Assembly: GCF_006874645.1 (NCBI RefSeq)
Contig: NZ_CP030082.1
Coordinates: forward strand, 2,914,001 to 2,978,000
Length of the DNA stretch: 64,000 bases
Direction of reading: 5' to 3'
Source of the DNA: Bdellovibrio sp. ZAP7
Lineage (GTDB): Bacteria > Bdellovibrionota > Bdellovibrionia > Bdellovibrionales > Bdellovibrionaceae
In this document: one piece after another, positions 1-8,592 of the stretch
How the letters are laid out: each line of letters opens with the position of its first letter
Position numbering within the stretch: position 1 is the stretch's first letter
Position numbers and translations under genes: made by a program
Notes under the pieces: generated by a model
The model's database searches: none
What the model saw: only the letters and a program-made list of their open reading frames with translations
Told to the model about the DNA's origin: nothing

Positions 1-1109
1 TTTGGAAGGTACTTGCATAGCAGGAAAAAAATCACGAAGCCAAATAAAATACCCAGCGTTCCAAATACCATCATCTGACGAATCAGTGGAATTCCGCTAA
101 AGGCTAAAATTCCCAACCCCACCAACGTCGTCAAAAATCCGACAAGATTTGATTTCCAGGTTTGCTTTGATTCCTGATTGAAAGCTCCGTGCAATCCATA
201 ATCAACGGCAAGTCCCACGATTCCTGAACCGAACGCCAGGGTCAAACCATGAATGCTGCCATAAAAAAGTTCTGTCACCCAGCCTGCCAAAAACATGGCG
301 ATGGCAACCGGAGGAAATAAAAGCAAAGCCCCCACGCGGCCCTTTAAAACCAGGAAGGCAATAAAGCCCACAAGAACAGCGACCCCCACCCACGAGACAA
401 TTTCCATGTCTTGGTGAACTTGTTTCTCGTTGGAATAAGATGCCCCATGAGCACCGACCAAATGAACATTCTCAAATTTCTTAAGATCTTCCATCAGATC
501 TTGAACGTTGGTCATTTTAGGTTGAACTGCAAATTGCAAAGGAATCACCAGGCGCTGAGTTTTTGGCTCTAGCAAGAATCCCTGTTCACGGGTAAAGGCT
601 GCTGGAGTCATGGCCTGACTTTTTTGCAGATAAATCTGCCATTGATCCGTCGGGTCCATGCGCTTGAGATTAAAGAAATCTTTTTTATCGGAGCTTATGA
701 AGCTTAATTCTGCCATCGCGCTCTGAATGGCGTCTTCATAGTGTTTGGGTGATGCGGCTGTGGCGTGGAAGTTTTCGCGCAATACCAGATCCTTGGACCA
801 CTCCTCCAAAGTGCCAATAAATCCACCCAGGTCGTCACCGCAGATCAATCTTTTGACACTTTTACCTTGGAACTTTTGAAGCTCCGTACACAACGACTGC
901 GCTTTTTCAAAGTCAGCCTTCCCGCCCTGCGGGTTGATAACTAGAAAATTCCACCAGAAAACTGGAAACTCAGTTTGCGAGTACTGCAGATACTTAAGAC
1001 TTTGTGGAAAAAAAATATCCACCGAATCATCGATTTTAGCCTGAGCGGAAGAAAGGAAGAAGACTGTCAGCAAAGACAACCCCAAAGAAACAAACTTTAG
1101 CGAGCGCAT
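1..1109 (-). CDS. MMPL/RND-family exporter of the polyene cluster (partial, C-terminus off the window)
   Basis: The reading frame runs from an ATG at 1109 to the window edge with no stop, so the C-terminal part is missing. The protein opens with a hydrophobic signal or membrane segment, then a long extracytoplasmic domain of about 200 residues, then a block of at least five membrane helices. Within that block lies GLAVDYGLH, the G-x-x-x-D-Y signature of RND/MMPL and sterol-sensing-type transporters. Such exporters accompany aryl polyene clusters and are thought to move the lipid-like product out of the inner membrane. The start overlaps the end of the LolA-like gene by 13 bp, so the two are co-transcribed. 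The export substrate is inferred from context only. Confidence 0.8.
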   Translation of the reverse strand, partial: MRSLKFVSLGLSLLTVFFLSSAQAKIDDSVDIFFPQSLKYLQYSQTEFPVFWWNFLVINPQGGKADFEKAQSLCTELQKFQGKSVKRLICGDDLGGFIGTLEEWSKDLVLRENFHATAASPKHYEDAIQSAMAELSFISSDKKDFFNLKRMDPTDQWQIYLQKSQAMTPAAFTREQGFLLEPKTQRLVIPLQFAVQPKMTNVQDLMEDLKKFENVHLVGAHGASYSNEKQVHQDMEIVSWVGVAVLVGFIAFLVLKGRVGALLLFPPVAIAMFLAGWVTELFYGSIHGLTLAFGSGIVGLAVDYGLHGAFNQESKQTWKSNLVGFLTTLVGLGILAFSGIPLIRQMMVFGTLGILFGFVIFFLLCKYLP

Positions 1110-1723
1110 GTTTCATCTTTCGCGATTGCAGTGCTCTGCTTTTTCATGCCTAGAAATTCAATGCGAATTTCATCTTTGGATTTTTCCAAAATCAAAACTT
1201 TCTTAACCAAACCCGCTTTATCAATTTCCAATGTGGACGATTCAAAAAAGGCCTGAGCAGACTTCTTCGGCGTCAGCAGGAACAAGCCGCCTTGCTTTTG
1301 TATATTGAATTCTTCCGCAATTCGCGACTGATTCATGGTAATAATTTTTAACAAACTTGCGATCTGATCACCGGCCTCACGTCCGACCTCTGAAAATTTC
1401 AAATTTTTTCTTTTTAGCGGAGTTCCCGAGTCCACGACGATGCCCACGCCATCGATACAAATATTCGAGGGCTTGGGTTTTTCAATATTCCAGTGAAACA
1501 CCGAGGTTTCCGGGGTTGGGCGTAAAACCTGGAAGTTCCCTTCGGTTTTGATTTCGACATCCAGCTCTTTCAAACTTTTGGACTGCTTAAACTGTCCACT
1601 GAGTTTCGTAAACTCCGCCAACTTCAGATCCTTCAAGGCTTCCGCGTCTTGCGTTGCAGCAAGGCAAATCTGAGCAACGACAAAGGAAACTAGAATAATT
1701 AGAATTTGTGGACGGACTCTCAT
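1097..1723 (-). CDS. LolA-like periplasmic carrier protein of the polyene cluster
   Basis: This 208-residue protein has a clear signal peptide (MRVRPQILIILVSFVVAQICLA) followed by a mostly beta region consistent with the LolA/LolB fold of the outer-membrane lipoprotein carrier family. Proteins of this type occur in aryl polyene clusters next to the MMPL exporter, and are assumed to ferry the hydrophobic product or a lipoprotein across the periplasm. An upstream in-frame start at 1891 exists, but the ATG at 1723 is preceded by TTTGGAG and begins directly with the signal peptide, so it is preferred. The gene lies first in a minus-strand operon, diverging from the carrier-protein gene. Fold assignment is by residue pattern and context, not by alignment. 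Confidence 0.65.
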   Translation of the reverse strand: MRVRPQILIILVSFVVAQICLAATQDAEALKDLKLAEFTKLSGQFKQSKSLKELDVEIKTEGNFQVLRPTPETSVFHWNIEKPKPSNICIDGVGIVVDSGTPLKRKNLKFSEVGREAGDQIASLLKIITMNQSRIAEEFNIQKQGGLFLLTPKKSAQAFFESSTLEIDKAGLVKKVLILEKSKDEIRIEFLGMKKQSTAIAKDETCAR

Positions 1724-1775
1724 AAAAAACTCCAAACGAGTTGAATTGGAAGCAATTTGATATATCATCTCGCCT
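1724..1775. promoter_or_regulatory. Divergent promoter region between the export and synthesis arms of the polyene cluster
   Basis: Only 52 bp separate the start of the LolA-like gene from the start of the first carrier-protein gene. The stretch is AT-rich (TTTGATATATCATC) and must carry both promoters. No convincing pair of hexamers with 17 bp spacing was identified on either strand. Co-regulation of the export and synthesis arms follows from the arrangement. Confidence 0.4.
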
Positions 1776-2051
1776 ATGGAAAAAGAACAAGTTCGAAATG
1801 ATTTAACTTCCAAGGTCATCGATATCATCTTCACAACATTGAATTTGAAACACATCGACAAATCCAGCGTCAATGCGACAACAGCGATCACTCAAGGCGG
1901 TTTGAACCTGGATTCCATCGATATTTTGGAGCTGATCGTGAATTTCGAAACAAGTTTTGGAATCAAACTCAACGAATCTGAATCCTACGCTCAGCATTTC
2001 CGCAATATCGGTTCCATCGTCGAATTTATTGAAACCAAGCAAAGCCAATAA
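1776..2051 (+). CDS. Acyl carrier protein (first of two)
   Basis: This 91-residue protein carries the phosphopantetheine attachment motif GGLNLDSIDILEL, with Ser47 as the predicted modified residue, and the four-helix pattern of acyl carrier proteins. It would tether the growing polyene chain, parallel to the two carrier proteins of known aryl polyene systems. It is the first gene of the plus-strand synthesis operon and ends one base before the start of the first ketosynthase, implying coupled translation. No phosphopantetheinyl transferase is in the window. Which of the two carriers receives the aryl starter cannot be told from sequence. Confidence 0.9.
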   Translation: MEKEQVRNDLTSKVIDIIFTTLNLKHIDKSSVNATTAITQGGLNLDSIDILELIVNFETSFGIKLNESESYAQHFRNIGSIVEFIETKQSQ

Positions 2052-2052
2052 C

Positions 2053-3219
2053 ATGAAATCCATCAAGGTTGTCGGACTGGGAGCTACCTGCGCTAACGGA
2101 GTGAACAAAGAAGAAATCTTTGCCTCCATCAGCCAAGGCTCTTCCGCCATTCTTGATTCGGGACTGGCCACTCTTTCTGATTTACAGTGGCAGGAAATTT
2201 CCAAAAATGTCCCTGCAGAATTTCATGACAGTCGTTGTTCTTTACTGAATGTTCACAGCCTGCGCGCAGCCCTGCAAGATTCTGAATGGAGCCAGGAAGA
2301 CCTCAAAGCGACGGGATTTATTTTCGCCTCCACAACATCACAGATTGATCAGTGGGAAAAGCATTTGCCGTTTTATAAAAAGAATGGCTACGACTTAGAA
2401 AAAATTAAAACCAGCGTGGCCAATCAATCCTTAGGCACACCCGCTTTGCGGCTGGCCGAGTTTTTCGGAATCAACGGACCTGCTTCATTGATCACATCCT
2501 CCTGCACAGCGTCTTTGCAAGCCATTGCCATGGCGACTCTTTGGATTCGCACAGGCAAAGTGAAACGCTGCGTGGTTGGTGGCACTGAAATTCAAAGTGA
2601 TCTTACACGAATTGGTTTTGGATCCTTACGCCTGCTTTCAAAAGAAAATGCCAAGCCCTTTGATAAAACCCGGACCGGAATTAATCTGGGTGAAGGCAGT
2701 GCTTTTCTGTGTCTGGAGCACGGGGATCTTCGTTCTGACAAGGCCTGGGGCTTTGTCAGCGGTGTTGGTCTTTCAACGGATGCTCACCATCCGACGTCTC
2801 CTCACCCTGAAGGAATGGGATCACAGCGTGCGATTCAAATGGCGCTGCAAAATGCAAAGCTTTCAGCTTCCGACATTGCATGGATTTACTCTCATGGAAC
2901 GGGATCTCCGGCCAATGACCTGGCCGAAGCAAAAGCCATTAATCAGGTCTTTCCACAGAATCCCTTTGTGACTTCGACCAAATCCAGTCACGGGCATACT
3001 TTAGGGGCATCCGGAGCTTTGGAATCTGTGCTGGGCCTCATGGCTATGAAGAAACAACAGATTCTTCCGACAGCTTATTTTGAGAATGCCGATGAAAATA
3101 TTTATCTGCAAATCCCCAAAAAGACCGTGAATCACAAGTATTCGCACTTTCTGAAAAACAGTTTGGGTTTTGGCGGAATCAATGCCGCTGTCGTTTATTC
3201 TGCGGAGGCGCAAGGATGA
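2053..3219 (+). CDS. Beta-ketoacyl-ACP synthase 1 (condensing subunit of a KS-CLF pair)
   Basis: This 388-residue thiolase-fold condensing enzyme has the complete FabF-type active site: nucleophile Cys151 in SSCTAS, His281 in HGTGS, and Lys310 with His315 in KSSHGH. It would catalyse decarboxylative Claisen condensation of malonyl-ACP with the growing chain. The ATG at 2053 is chosen because it follows the carrier-protein stop by one base; an upstream start in the same frame lies inside the carrier gene. Its TGA overlaps the ATG of the next gene by four bases (ATGA), as for the ketosynthase and chain-length-factor subunits of type II polyketide systems. The best functional parallel is ApeO of aryl polyene synthesis, by context. 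Confidence 0.9.
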   Translation: MKSIKVVGLGATCANGVNKEEIFASISQGSSAILDSGLATLSDLQWQEISKNVPAEFHDSRCSLLNVHSLRAALQDSEWSQEDLKATGFIFASTTSQIDQWEKHLPFYKKNGYDLEKIKTSVANQSLGTPALRLAEFFGINGPASLITSSCTASLQAIAMATLWIRTGKVKRCVVGGTEIQSDLTRIGFGSLRLLSKENAKPFDKTRTGINLGEGSAFLCLEHGDLRSDKAWGFVSGVGLSTDAHHPTSPHPEGMGSQRAIQMALQNAKLSASDIAWIYSHGTGSPANDLAEAKAINQVFPQNPFVTSTKSSHGHTLGASGALESVLGLMAMKKQQILPTAYFENADENIYLQIPKKTVNHKYSHFLKNSLGFGGINAAVVYSAEAQG

Positions 3220-3734
3220 AGCTTTTAGCTGAAAATACTTTGCGCACAGCTGACGTTGATATGGATTCTTTGGATCCATCCTATCGTCGTGCGACGCTGA
3301 ACATGGCTCTGACGACTTTGACGGCGGAAAAAGTTTTAAAGACTCTGCCCAAGGGAGTTTCCAAATCTGATATATCATTCGTGGTGGCAACTCATTTTGG
3401 TGAAGTGAATTCGACCTTGGAATTCTTAAATACCTATCACGAAACCAAAACTCCCCGTCCGATTCTTTTCCAGAACAGCCTGCATAATTCCACATTGGGT
3501 TTTGCAAGTATTCAGTTAGGATTGACCGGTCCATGCATGACTGTCAGCTGCGACCGGGAAACCGTAAACGCCGCCCATGAAATGGGTAAAAATCTTCTGA
3601 CTCTGACACCCTATGTCCTTATCTCCATTGTTGATTGCGTTCCGGATGCACTCACTGAACACTATCTGGAGAAGTTCCCCTTTTTGGGTGAACACTTAAA
3701 TGAAGCGACCAGCTATCTATACGCAAGGGCCTAG
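3216..3734 (+). CDS. Chain-length-factor-like ketosynthase half-domain protein
   Basis: At 172 residues this is less than half the length of a ketosynthase. It contains the pattern NSLHNSTLGFASIQLGLTGP, which matches the N-terminal thiolase half of ketosynthase-like proteins (the Ketoacyl-synt_2 type). The His and Lys blocks of the C-terminal half are absent, so it should not condense on its own. In aryl polyene systems a comparable inactive partner (ApeC) forms a heterodimer with the condensing ketosynthase and sets chain length; the four-base ATGA overlap with the upstream ketosynthase supports such a pairing here. Functional assignment is inference from fold, size and gene order. Confidence 0.7.
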   Translation: MKLLAENTLRTADVDMDSLDPSYRRATLNMALTTLTAEKVLKTLPKGVSKSDISFVVATHFGEVNSTLEFLNTYHETKTPRPILFQNSLHNSTLGFASIQLGLTGPCMTVSCDRETVNAAHEMGKNLLTLTPYVLISIVDCVPDALTEHYLEKFPFLGEHLNEATSYLYARA

Positions 3735-4412
3735 ATGTTTTTCTTTCGCAAAAGTTCACTGATTGTCAGACGCATTCACTCTGCAAAGAATGAAATCTAT
3801 CTGACGTTCGATGACGGCCCCAGCGAAGATCTCACTCCCCAGGTTTTAGATCTGTTAAAAGAGTTGGATGCCAAGGCAAGTTTCTTCGTCATTGGCTACG
3901 AGGCTCGCAAGCATCCCGAAATTTTGAAACGTATTGTAAGCGAAGGTCACGGGCTTTTTACGCACTCGCTGGATCACGCTTACAGCAACTATTTTCGCAG
4001 CACTGCTTACGTCAAAAATTGGATTGAAAATTCCCTGGCGGATTTGAATCACCAATCCGGTCAGCCCCATAAGGCTTTTCGTCCCCCCGCAGGCGTCATC
4101 ACTCCTCCTTTAGTTAAAGCCGCGGAACAGCTGCAATGCCCGTTGGTCTTGTGGAGTCATCGATTTTTTGACACTGCTCACGAGTTCACCGAAGACAAAG
4201 CTCAAGCAAACCTCAAGCTCTTGCAACCCGGCGATATTATCTTGCTGCATGACCGACAAAACACTGGTCGCCAGGAATTATTTTTGAAAACCCTGCGCAA
4301 ATATTTGCAAGATATCCAGAGACAGGGATATCGTTGTGCGTGTTTATCAGACCCGGTTTTACAAGAAGAGGTTTTGCATGCAAGTCACTCCCGTAACAAC
4401 GCCAGCAGCTAA
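3735..4412 (+). CDS. NodB-type carbohydrate esterase 4 (polysaccharide deacetylase family), no signal peptide
   Basis: The 225-residue protein has all the main family-4 motifs: TFDDGP with Asp26 and Asp27, the metal ligands His77 and His81 in HSLDH, RPPAG around residue 116, and LLHD near residue 172. These enzymes remove acetyl groups from N-acetylated sugars through a divalent metal. There is no signal peptide or membrane segment, so it should act in the cytoplasm, unlike peptidoglycan deacetylases. The ATG abuts the stop of the previous gene. A role in trimming a sugar-containing head group or precursor of the polyene is possible but unproven. Confidence 0.8.
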   Translation: MFFFRKSSLIVRRIHSAKNEIYLTFDDGPSEDLTPQVLDLLKELDAKASFFVIGYEARKHPEILKRIVSEGHGLFTHSLDHAYSNYFRSTAYVKNWIENSLADLNHQSGQPHKAFRPPAGVITPPLVKAAEQLQCPLVLWSHRFFDTAHEFTEDKAQANLKLLQPGDIILLHDRQNTGRQELFLKTLRKYLQDIQRQGYRCACLSDPVLQEEVLHASHSRNNASS

Positions 4413-5457
4413 GGAATTGCTTCCCCAGGATGCCAAATTCATGGCGCAGTTTATTGCGATGGCGCCCTTTGTTTTTCAGACGGCTGTCTGCTTGCGTGAC
4501 TTTGGAATCTTGAATCTTCTTTGTGAAAATCCTGAGGGGCTTTCAGCCGATAAGATGCTGGAGAAAATCAACCTCAGCCGTTACAGCTTGAATGTTTTGC
4601 TGGATGCGGGCGAAAGCTCTGGGATCGTGTTAGAGAAAAATAGAATCTGGACGATCACACAAACAGGAATGTTCTTGGAAAAAGACGCTATCACGCGAGT
4701 GAATATGAACTTCTCCCAGGACGTTTGTTATCAAGGACTGTTCAATCTAAAAGACGCCTTGGAGACGAACACTCCGTCAGGCCTTAAGGTGTTCGGAAAT
4801 TGGTCAACGCTTTATGAAGGTCTTTCCAGCCTTCCGGAAAAAGTTCAGCAAAGCTGGTTTGAGTTTGACCATTTCTTTAGCAGCGACAGCTTTCCTCGCG
4901 CTCTTCCTATTGTCTTTAAAGATATGCCAAAGAAAATTTTGGACGTCGGTGGAAATACCGGAAAATTCGCTGTGGCGTGTACAAAGTTTGACAGCGATGT
5001 GACTGTCACAATCGCCGATCACCCGGGACAAATTGAAATGGCTAAGGCCAACGCGGCCAGCAATCAAGTGGCAGAACGCGTTCATTACCATGTAACTGAT
5101 CTTTTGAAAAAAGATGCAGCACTACCACAGGGTCATGACGTCATCTGGATGAGTCAGCTTCTCAGCTGTTTTTCAGACGAAGAAGTGGTGATGATTTTGA
5201 AAAAAGCACGTCAAGCACTGGGTACCGGCGGCAGTCTGTATATTATGGAGACTTTCACTGACAATCAAAAATTCAATACAGCTCGGTTTTGCCTGGATAT
5301 GACGTCGCTGTACTTCACGGTGATGGCGAATGGAAATAGCCGCATGTACCGCAGCGAAGAGTTTTATAAACTCATTGAAAAAGCAGAGATGAAAATCGTC
5401 GAAGAACACCCCTTCATTCGCTTGAATCACACCATCCTCAAATGCGTACCAGCATAG
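4378..5457 (+). CDS. SAM-dependent methyltransferase with winged-helix dimerisation domain
   Basis: The 359-residue protein has an N-terminal helical, winged-helix-like region, as in O-methyltransferases of the plant/polyketide type, followed by a Rossmann domain with SAM motif I, ILDVGGNTG, near residue 187. In aryl polyenes the aryl head is often O- or C-methylated, so this is the likely tailoring enzyme. The ATG at 4378 is preceded by AGAAGAGG six bases upstream, better than the in-frame ATG at 4336. It overlaps the end of the deacetylase gene by 35 bp. The methyl acceptor cannot be deduced from sequence. Confidence 0.8.
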   Translation: MQVTPVTTPAAKELLPQDAKFMAQFIAMAPFVFQTAVCLRDFGILNLLCENPEGLSADKMLEKINLSRYSLNVLLDAGESSGIVLEKNRIWTITQTGMFLEKDAITRVNMNFSQDVCYQGLFNLKDALETNTPSGLKVFGNWSTLYEGLSSLPEKVQQSWFEFDHFFSSDSFPRALPIVFKDMPKKILDVGGNTGKFAVACTKFDSDVTVTIADHPGQIEMAKANAASNQVAERVHYHVTDLLKKDAALPQGHDVIWMSQLLSCFSDEEVVMILKKARQALGTGGSLYIMETFTDNQKFNTARFCLDMTSLYFTVMANGNSRMYRSEEFYKLIEKAEMKIVEEHPFIRLNHTILKCVPA

Positions 5458-5543
5458 CTTTCTATCGCTAACGCATGAAGTTATGTTGTTTAACTGAAAT
5501 CGTTATTATACGATTATTTTTCATTCGTATTTTGGAGTTTTGA
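5458..5543 (+). promoter_or_regulatory. AT-rich spacer before the second ketosynthase, possible internal promoter
   Basis: This 86-bp AT-rich gap interrupts an otherwise tightly packed operon. It contains the inverted repeat AATCGT-TATTAT-ACGATT at about 5499-5516, which could be an operator or a weak promoter element. A clear sigma-70 pair was not found. Confidence 0.3.
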
Positions 5544-6761
5544 TTGAAGGTTTACGTTACCGGCACAGGAGTGATTTCCTCTCTGGGCAACAGCACAAAA
5601 GAAATGTTCGGCTCTCTGATCGAAGGTAAAAGCGCCGTTCGTCCCATTCCTGCGTGGAATAATCTTAATGGCTTGAATTGCCGTCTGGCGGCTCCTGCAG
5701 CTCCCTATGATAATCGCACTCTGCCTCGCACAGTTCGCAGAACTATGTCACCCATGTCAGAGATGACAGCTCTCGCTACTCAGCAAGCTTTAACGGAAGC
5801 CGGTCTTTCCGTTCAAGAAATGGATTTTTCAAAATCATTGTTATCCGTGGGTTCAACCACGGGCAGCCCCATCGGCCTTGAAGAATACTTTCAAAAGATT
5901 TCTGAAAACAATGGCGTGCAGGGACAATCCGGAACGGCCTTCTTTAAAGTCATGAATCACTCTGTTGCATCCAATGTGGCTGTAGCATTGGGATTCAATG
6001 GTGCCGTGATTTCCCCGAGCAGTGCTTGCGCTACTTCAGCTCAAGCCGTGATCCTGGGCTGGGAACTTATCAAAGCGGGTCTTTACGACATCGCTATTTG
6101 TGGTGGCGCGGATGAGCTTCACTACCTCAGTGTCGCCGTTTTTGATTCTGTCTATGCAGCCTCTCGTGGATATCACGACTCACCTTCGGCCACGCCTCGT
6201 CCGTTTGATAAAAAACGTGATGGTCTGATTGTGTCTGAAGGCGCTTCGATTGTTATCCTGGAAAGCGAGCGCAGTGTTGCTAAACGTGGCGCCAAACCTT
6301 TGGCTGAATTCTTAGGCGGCGCTTACCGTTGCGAAAGCTCACACATGAGTCAAAGCAACGAAGTGCAAATGCACCATGTAATGACAGCCGCTTTAGAGCG
6401 TTCTGGAATCACCAAGGATCAAGTTGAGTATGTCAGCGCCCATGCAACAGGAACAATGCAAGGTGATGCGGCTGAAGCAATTGCTATTGGCAATCTGTTC
6501 GGAAAACAAGTTCCAGTGAGTTCTTTGAAAGGTCACTTTGGTCATTCGATGGCGGCGTGCGGAGTGGGCGAATTAATCGCCAGCATGCAGATGATGAATG
6601 AAGGTCTTTTGATTGGCACCCGCAACCTGCAAGAAGTCGCCCCTGAATGCGACACGGTCATGCACTTGCAAGCAAATCGCAAAGTGAATGCCAACATCAC
6701 CCTTAGCAATAACTTTGCTTTCGGTGGCATCAATACAAGTTTTGTTATTAAGAAAATTTAA
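5544..6761 (+). CDS. Beta-ketoacyl-ACP synthase 2
   Basis: This 405-residue FabF-type condensing enzyme has an intact active site: Cys162 in SSACATS, His300 in SAHATGT, and Lys329 with His334 in KGHFGH. It starts with TTG, supported by GGAG seven bases upstream and by the typical N-terminus MKVYVTGTGVISSLG. Unlike the other two ketosynthases it is not followed by an overlapping half-domain partner, but by the second carrier protein after 18 bp. It may be the stand-alone ketosynthase of the system, comparable to ApeR, which is thought to act early on the starter; that comparison is by context only. Confidence 0.88.
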   Translation: MKVYVTGTGVISSLGNSTKEMFGSLIEGKSAVRPIPAWNNLNGLNCRLAAPAAPYDNRTLPRTVRRTMSPMSEMTALATQQALTEAGLSVQEMDFSKSLLSVGSTTGSPIGLEEYFQKISENNGVQGQSGTAFFKVMNHSVASNVAVALGFNGAVISPSSACATSAQAVILGWELIKAGLYDIAICGGADELHYLSVAVFDSVYAASRGYHDSPSATPRPFDKKRDGLIVSEGASIVILESERSVAKRGAKPLAEFLGGAYRCESSHMSQSNEVQMHHVMTAALERSGITKDQVEYVSAHATGTMQGDAAEAIAIGNLFGKQVPVSSLKGHFGHSMAACGVGELIASMQMMNEGLLIGTRNLQEVAPECDTVMHLQANRKVNANITLSNNFAFGGINTSFVIKKI

Positions 6762-6779
6762 ACAGCACGGAGTGAGTCA

Positions 6780-7043
6780 GTGAACCAGTACAGCACGCAA
6801 GTCGTAGACATCGTTAACAACATTCTTCATGAAAAATTTGAAGTGCCTAAAGATGCATTGGTTCCCACAGCGAATCTTAAAGAAGACCTGCAATTGGACA
6901 GCTTGGATTTCGTGGATATGTTTATTTTGTTGGAACAAGAAACCGGCAAAAACCCACAGAACGTAGACTTTATGAAAATCAAAAACTTAGGCGATATCTA
7001 TCAATTGGTGAGCGAACTTACAGTTCAAGAAACTGTAAACTAA
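6780..7043 (+). CDS. Acyl carrier protein (second of two)
   Basis: An 87-residue carrier protein with phosphopantetheine motif LQLDSLDFVD (Ser41). Translation starts at GTG 6780 with GGAG seven bases upstream. It is the last gene of the first plus-strand operon, and its final 26 bp overlap the 3' end of the minus-strand dehydratase gene, so the two transcripts converge. Two different carriers in one cluster suggest one for the starter or shuttle role and one for elongation, as in other aryl polyene systems; which is which is unknown. Confidence 0.9.
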   Translation: MNQYSTQVVDIVNNILHEKFEVPKDALVPTANLKEDLQLDSLDFVDMFILLEQETGKNPQNVDFMKIKNLGDIYQLVSELTVQETVN

Positions 7044-7404
7044 TATCCGCCAAGGGTTTATCACCCTCGCAGCTCACCCACGACACGTGGTACGTATCTG
7101 CAGGGACACCCGCCTGATCTTTCAATTCTTTTTGAATTTTCACCAAGACTTTATCATTCGGCGCCACGGGATTTTTAATTCTAAAGCTTGAGATGTTACT
7201 CAGCAGATTTTTCGACTGCATCATCTCTTGAACAAAGTGCTGACTGATATCGATCATGGCCACAGCGGGAAGAACGGGCATTTGCGGAAAGTGTCCGGAA
7301 AAATAAGGCCAGGCGGGAGAAGGTTTTATCTCCACTTCAAGCGCTTCGTCACTTTTTGTGCGAATCGTATATGTCCCTGAAAGTTCCTTGGCCAAGTCAA
7401 TCAT
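7018..7404 (-). CDS. FabA/FabZ-like hotdog 3-hydroxyacyl-ACP dehydratase
   Basis: The 128-residue protein has a single hotdog domain with the motif FSGHFPQMPVLPAVAMID, matching the catalytic His and helix entry of FabZ/FabA dehydratases. In aryl polyene systems a comparable dehydratase (ApeI) introduces each double bond. Two starts are possible: ATG 7404, taken here because it begins the hotdog core, or TTG 7446, which would overlap the divergent ketosynthase gene; neither has a strong ribosome-binding site. It stands alone on the minus strand between two plus-strand operons, convergent with the carrier protein. Confidence 0.82.
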   Translation of the reverse strand: MIDLAKELSGTYTIRTKSDEALEVEIKPSPAWPYFSGHFPQMPVLPAVAMIDISQHFVQEMMQSKNLLSNISSFRIKNPVAPNDKVLVKIQKELKDQAGVPADTYHVSWVSCEGDKPLADISLQFLEL

Positions 7405-7434
7405 AGGTGAGAAAATACACCCGGAGGAATCCCT

Positions 7435-8592
7435 GTGTACATTCAAAATTATTCATGCACCACAGCAGCGGGATTCGGCACTCGCGCCCTGATGTCAGCT
7501 CTCTATTCTGGGAAAGACTGCTCCGTCCCGGTCGAAAGCGGCGGGCGCGTGTGTTATCTGGAACAGAAACCAGAAAAAACTCAGACGTACAAAAATATAT
7601 TCGTAAATGCGTTTAAGCAACTCACGTTGTCGGTGCGCGAAGGCCTTTCCCAAAATGCACACGGTGACATCTCGAAAAGCCGCGCAGCCTTGATCTTTGC
7701 TTCCACTAAAGGTTGTATCGAGGATTTTATCTGGGAAGCCACAAGTGAGAACATCCGTGAACTGCAGGATCCGTTCACAGATATCTACCAGGAGTTCACC
7801 GAAGCCATGGGGGAACTTGAATGGACACTTCACTGTAACGTCAGCAACGCCTGCGCATCAAGCCACGTCGCCTTGGAATATGCTCAAGATCTTTTCGCCT
7901 CGGACCGCGCCGAATATGCACTGATCATCGCAGGCGACCTGATCGGACCGTTCATTTACAAGGGATTTCAATCTTTGAAAGTTATTTCGACTTCGGGAAA
8001 CCGTCCTTTTTCAGGTGACCGTGAAGGTTTACAATTGGGCGAAGCCATGGCCATGCTTTTACTTTCTAAAGAAAGAAAATCACCTAAAGATTTAAAAATT
8101 ATCGGCGTTGCTAGTGATACTGAAGGGTCTTCTATCACTCGTCCCTCGTTGAATGGACAGGGGCTTTTGCGGGCAATCGAGAAAGTAAACACTCAAACGG
8201 AACTTCATCCAGATCTCGTGATCGCTCATGGCACGGGAACCAAGTTTAATGACTCCGCAGAGGAGAAAGCTCTATTGCAGTTTTTGAACTCTATTGACCT
8301 CAAAGAAACACCTATTACCAACACAAAATGGAGCATCGGCCACACGTTGGGTGCGAGTGGTTTGATTGATGTCATTGCGGCCTGTGAAATTTTAAAAACT
8401 CAAAAAGCTTTTCGCATTCAAAACACGACAGCTAAAGAGCCGGGTTTTGAGGGAAATTATCTGACAGCAAATAGCGATATCGAGAAATATCGCCGCTTCC
8501 GCCAAATTCTTGTCACATCATTGGGCTTTGGCGGAGTTCACGCGGCCTGCGCTATCAGTTCCGAGGAGATAATCAATGAAGCTCGTCGTTGA
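7435..8592 (+). CDS. Beta-ketoacyl-ACP synthase 3 (condensing subunit of a second pair)
   Basis: The 385-residue ketosynthase has a complete active site: Cys140 in SNACASS, His265 in AHGTGT, and Lys298 with His303 in KWSIGH. It begins with GTG at 7435, preceded by GGAGGA six bases upstream. The protein is more divergent than the other two ketosynthases around the dimer interface. Its last 17 bp overlap the next gene, which encodes a small thiolase-like half-domain protein, so it probably forms a heterodimer, echoing the pair at 2053-3734. Three ketosynthases with two paired partners is more than the usual aryl polyene set. Confidence 0.88.
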   Translation: MYIQNYSCTTAAGFGTRALMSALYSGKDCSVPVESGGRVCYLEQKPEKTQTYKNIFVNAFKQLTLSVREGLSQNAHGDISKSRAALIFASTKGCIEDFIWEATSENIRELQDPFTDIYQEFTEAMGELEWTLHCNVSNACASSHVALEYAQDLFASDRAEYALIIAGDLIGPFIYKGFQSLKVISTSGNRPFSGDREGLQLGEAMAMLLLSKERKSPKDLKIIGVASDTEGSSITRPSLNGQGLLRAIEKVNTQTELHPDLVIAHGTGTKFNDSAEEKALLQFLNSIDLKETPITNTKWSIGHTLGASGLIDVIAACEILKTQKAFRIQNTTAKEPGFEGNYLTANSDIEKYRRFRQILVTSLGFGGVHAACAISSEEIINEARR

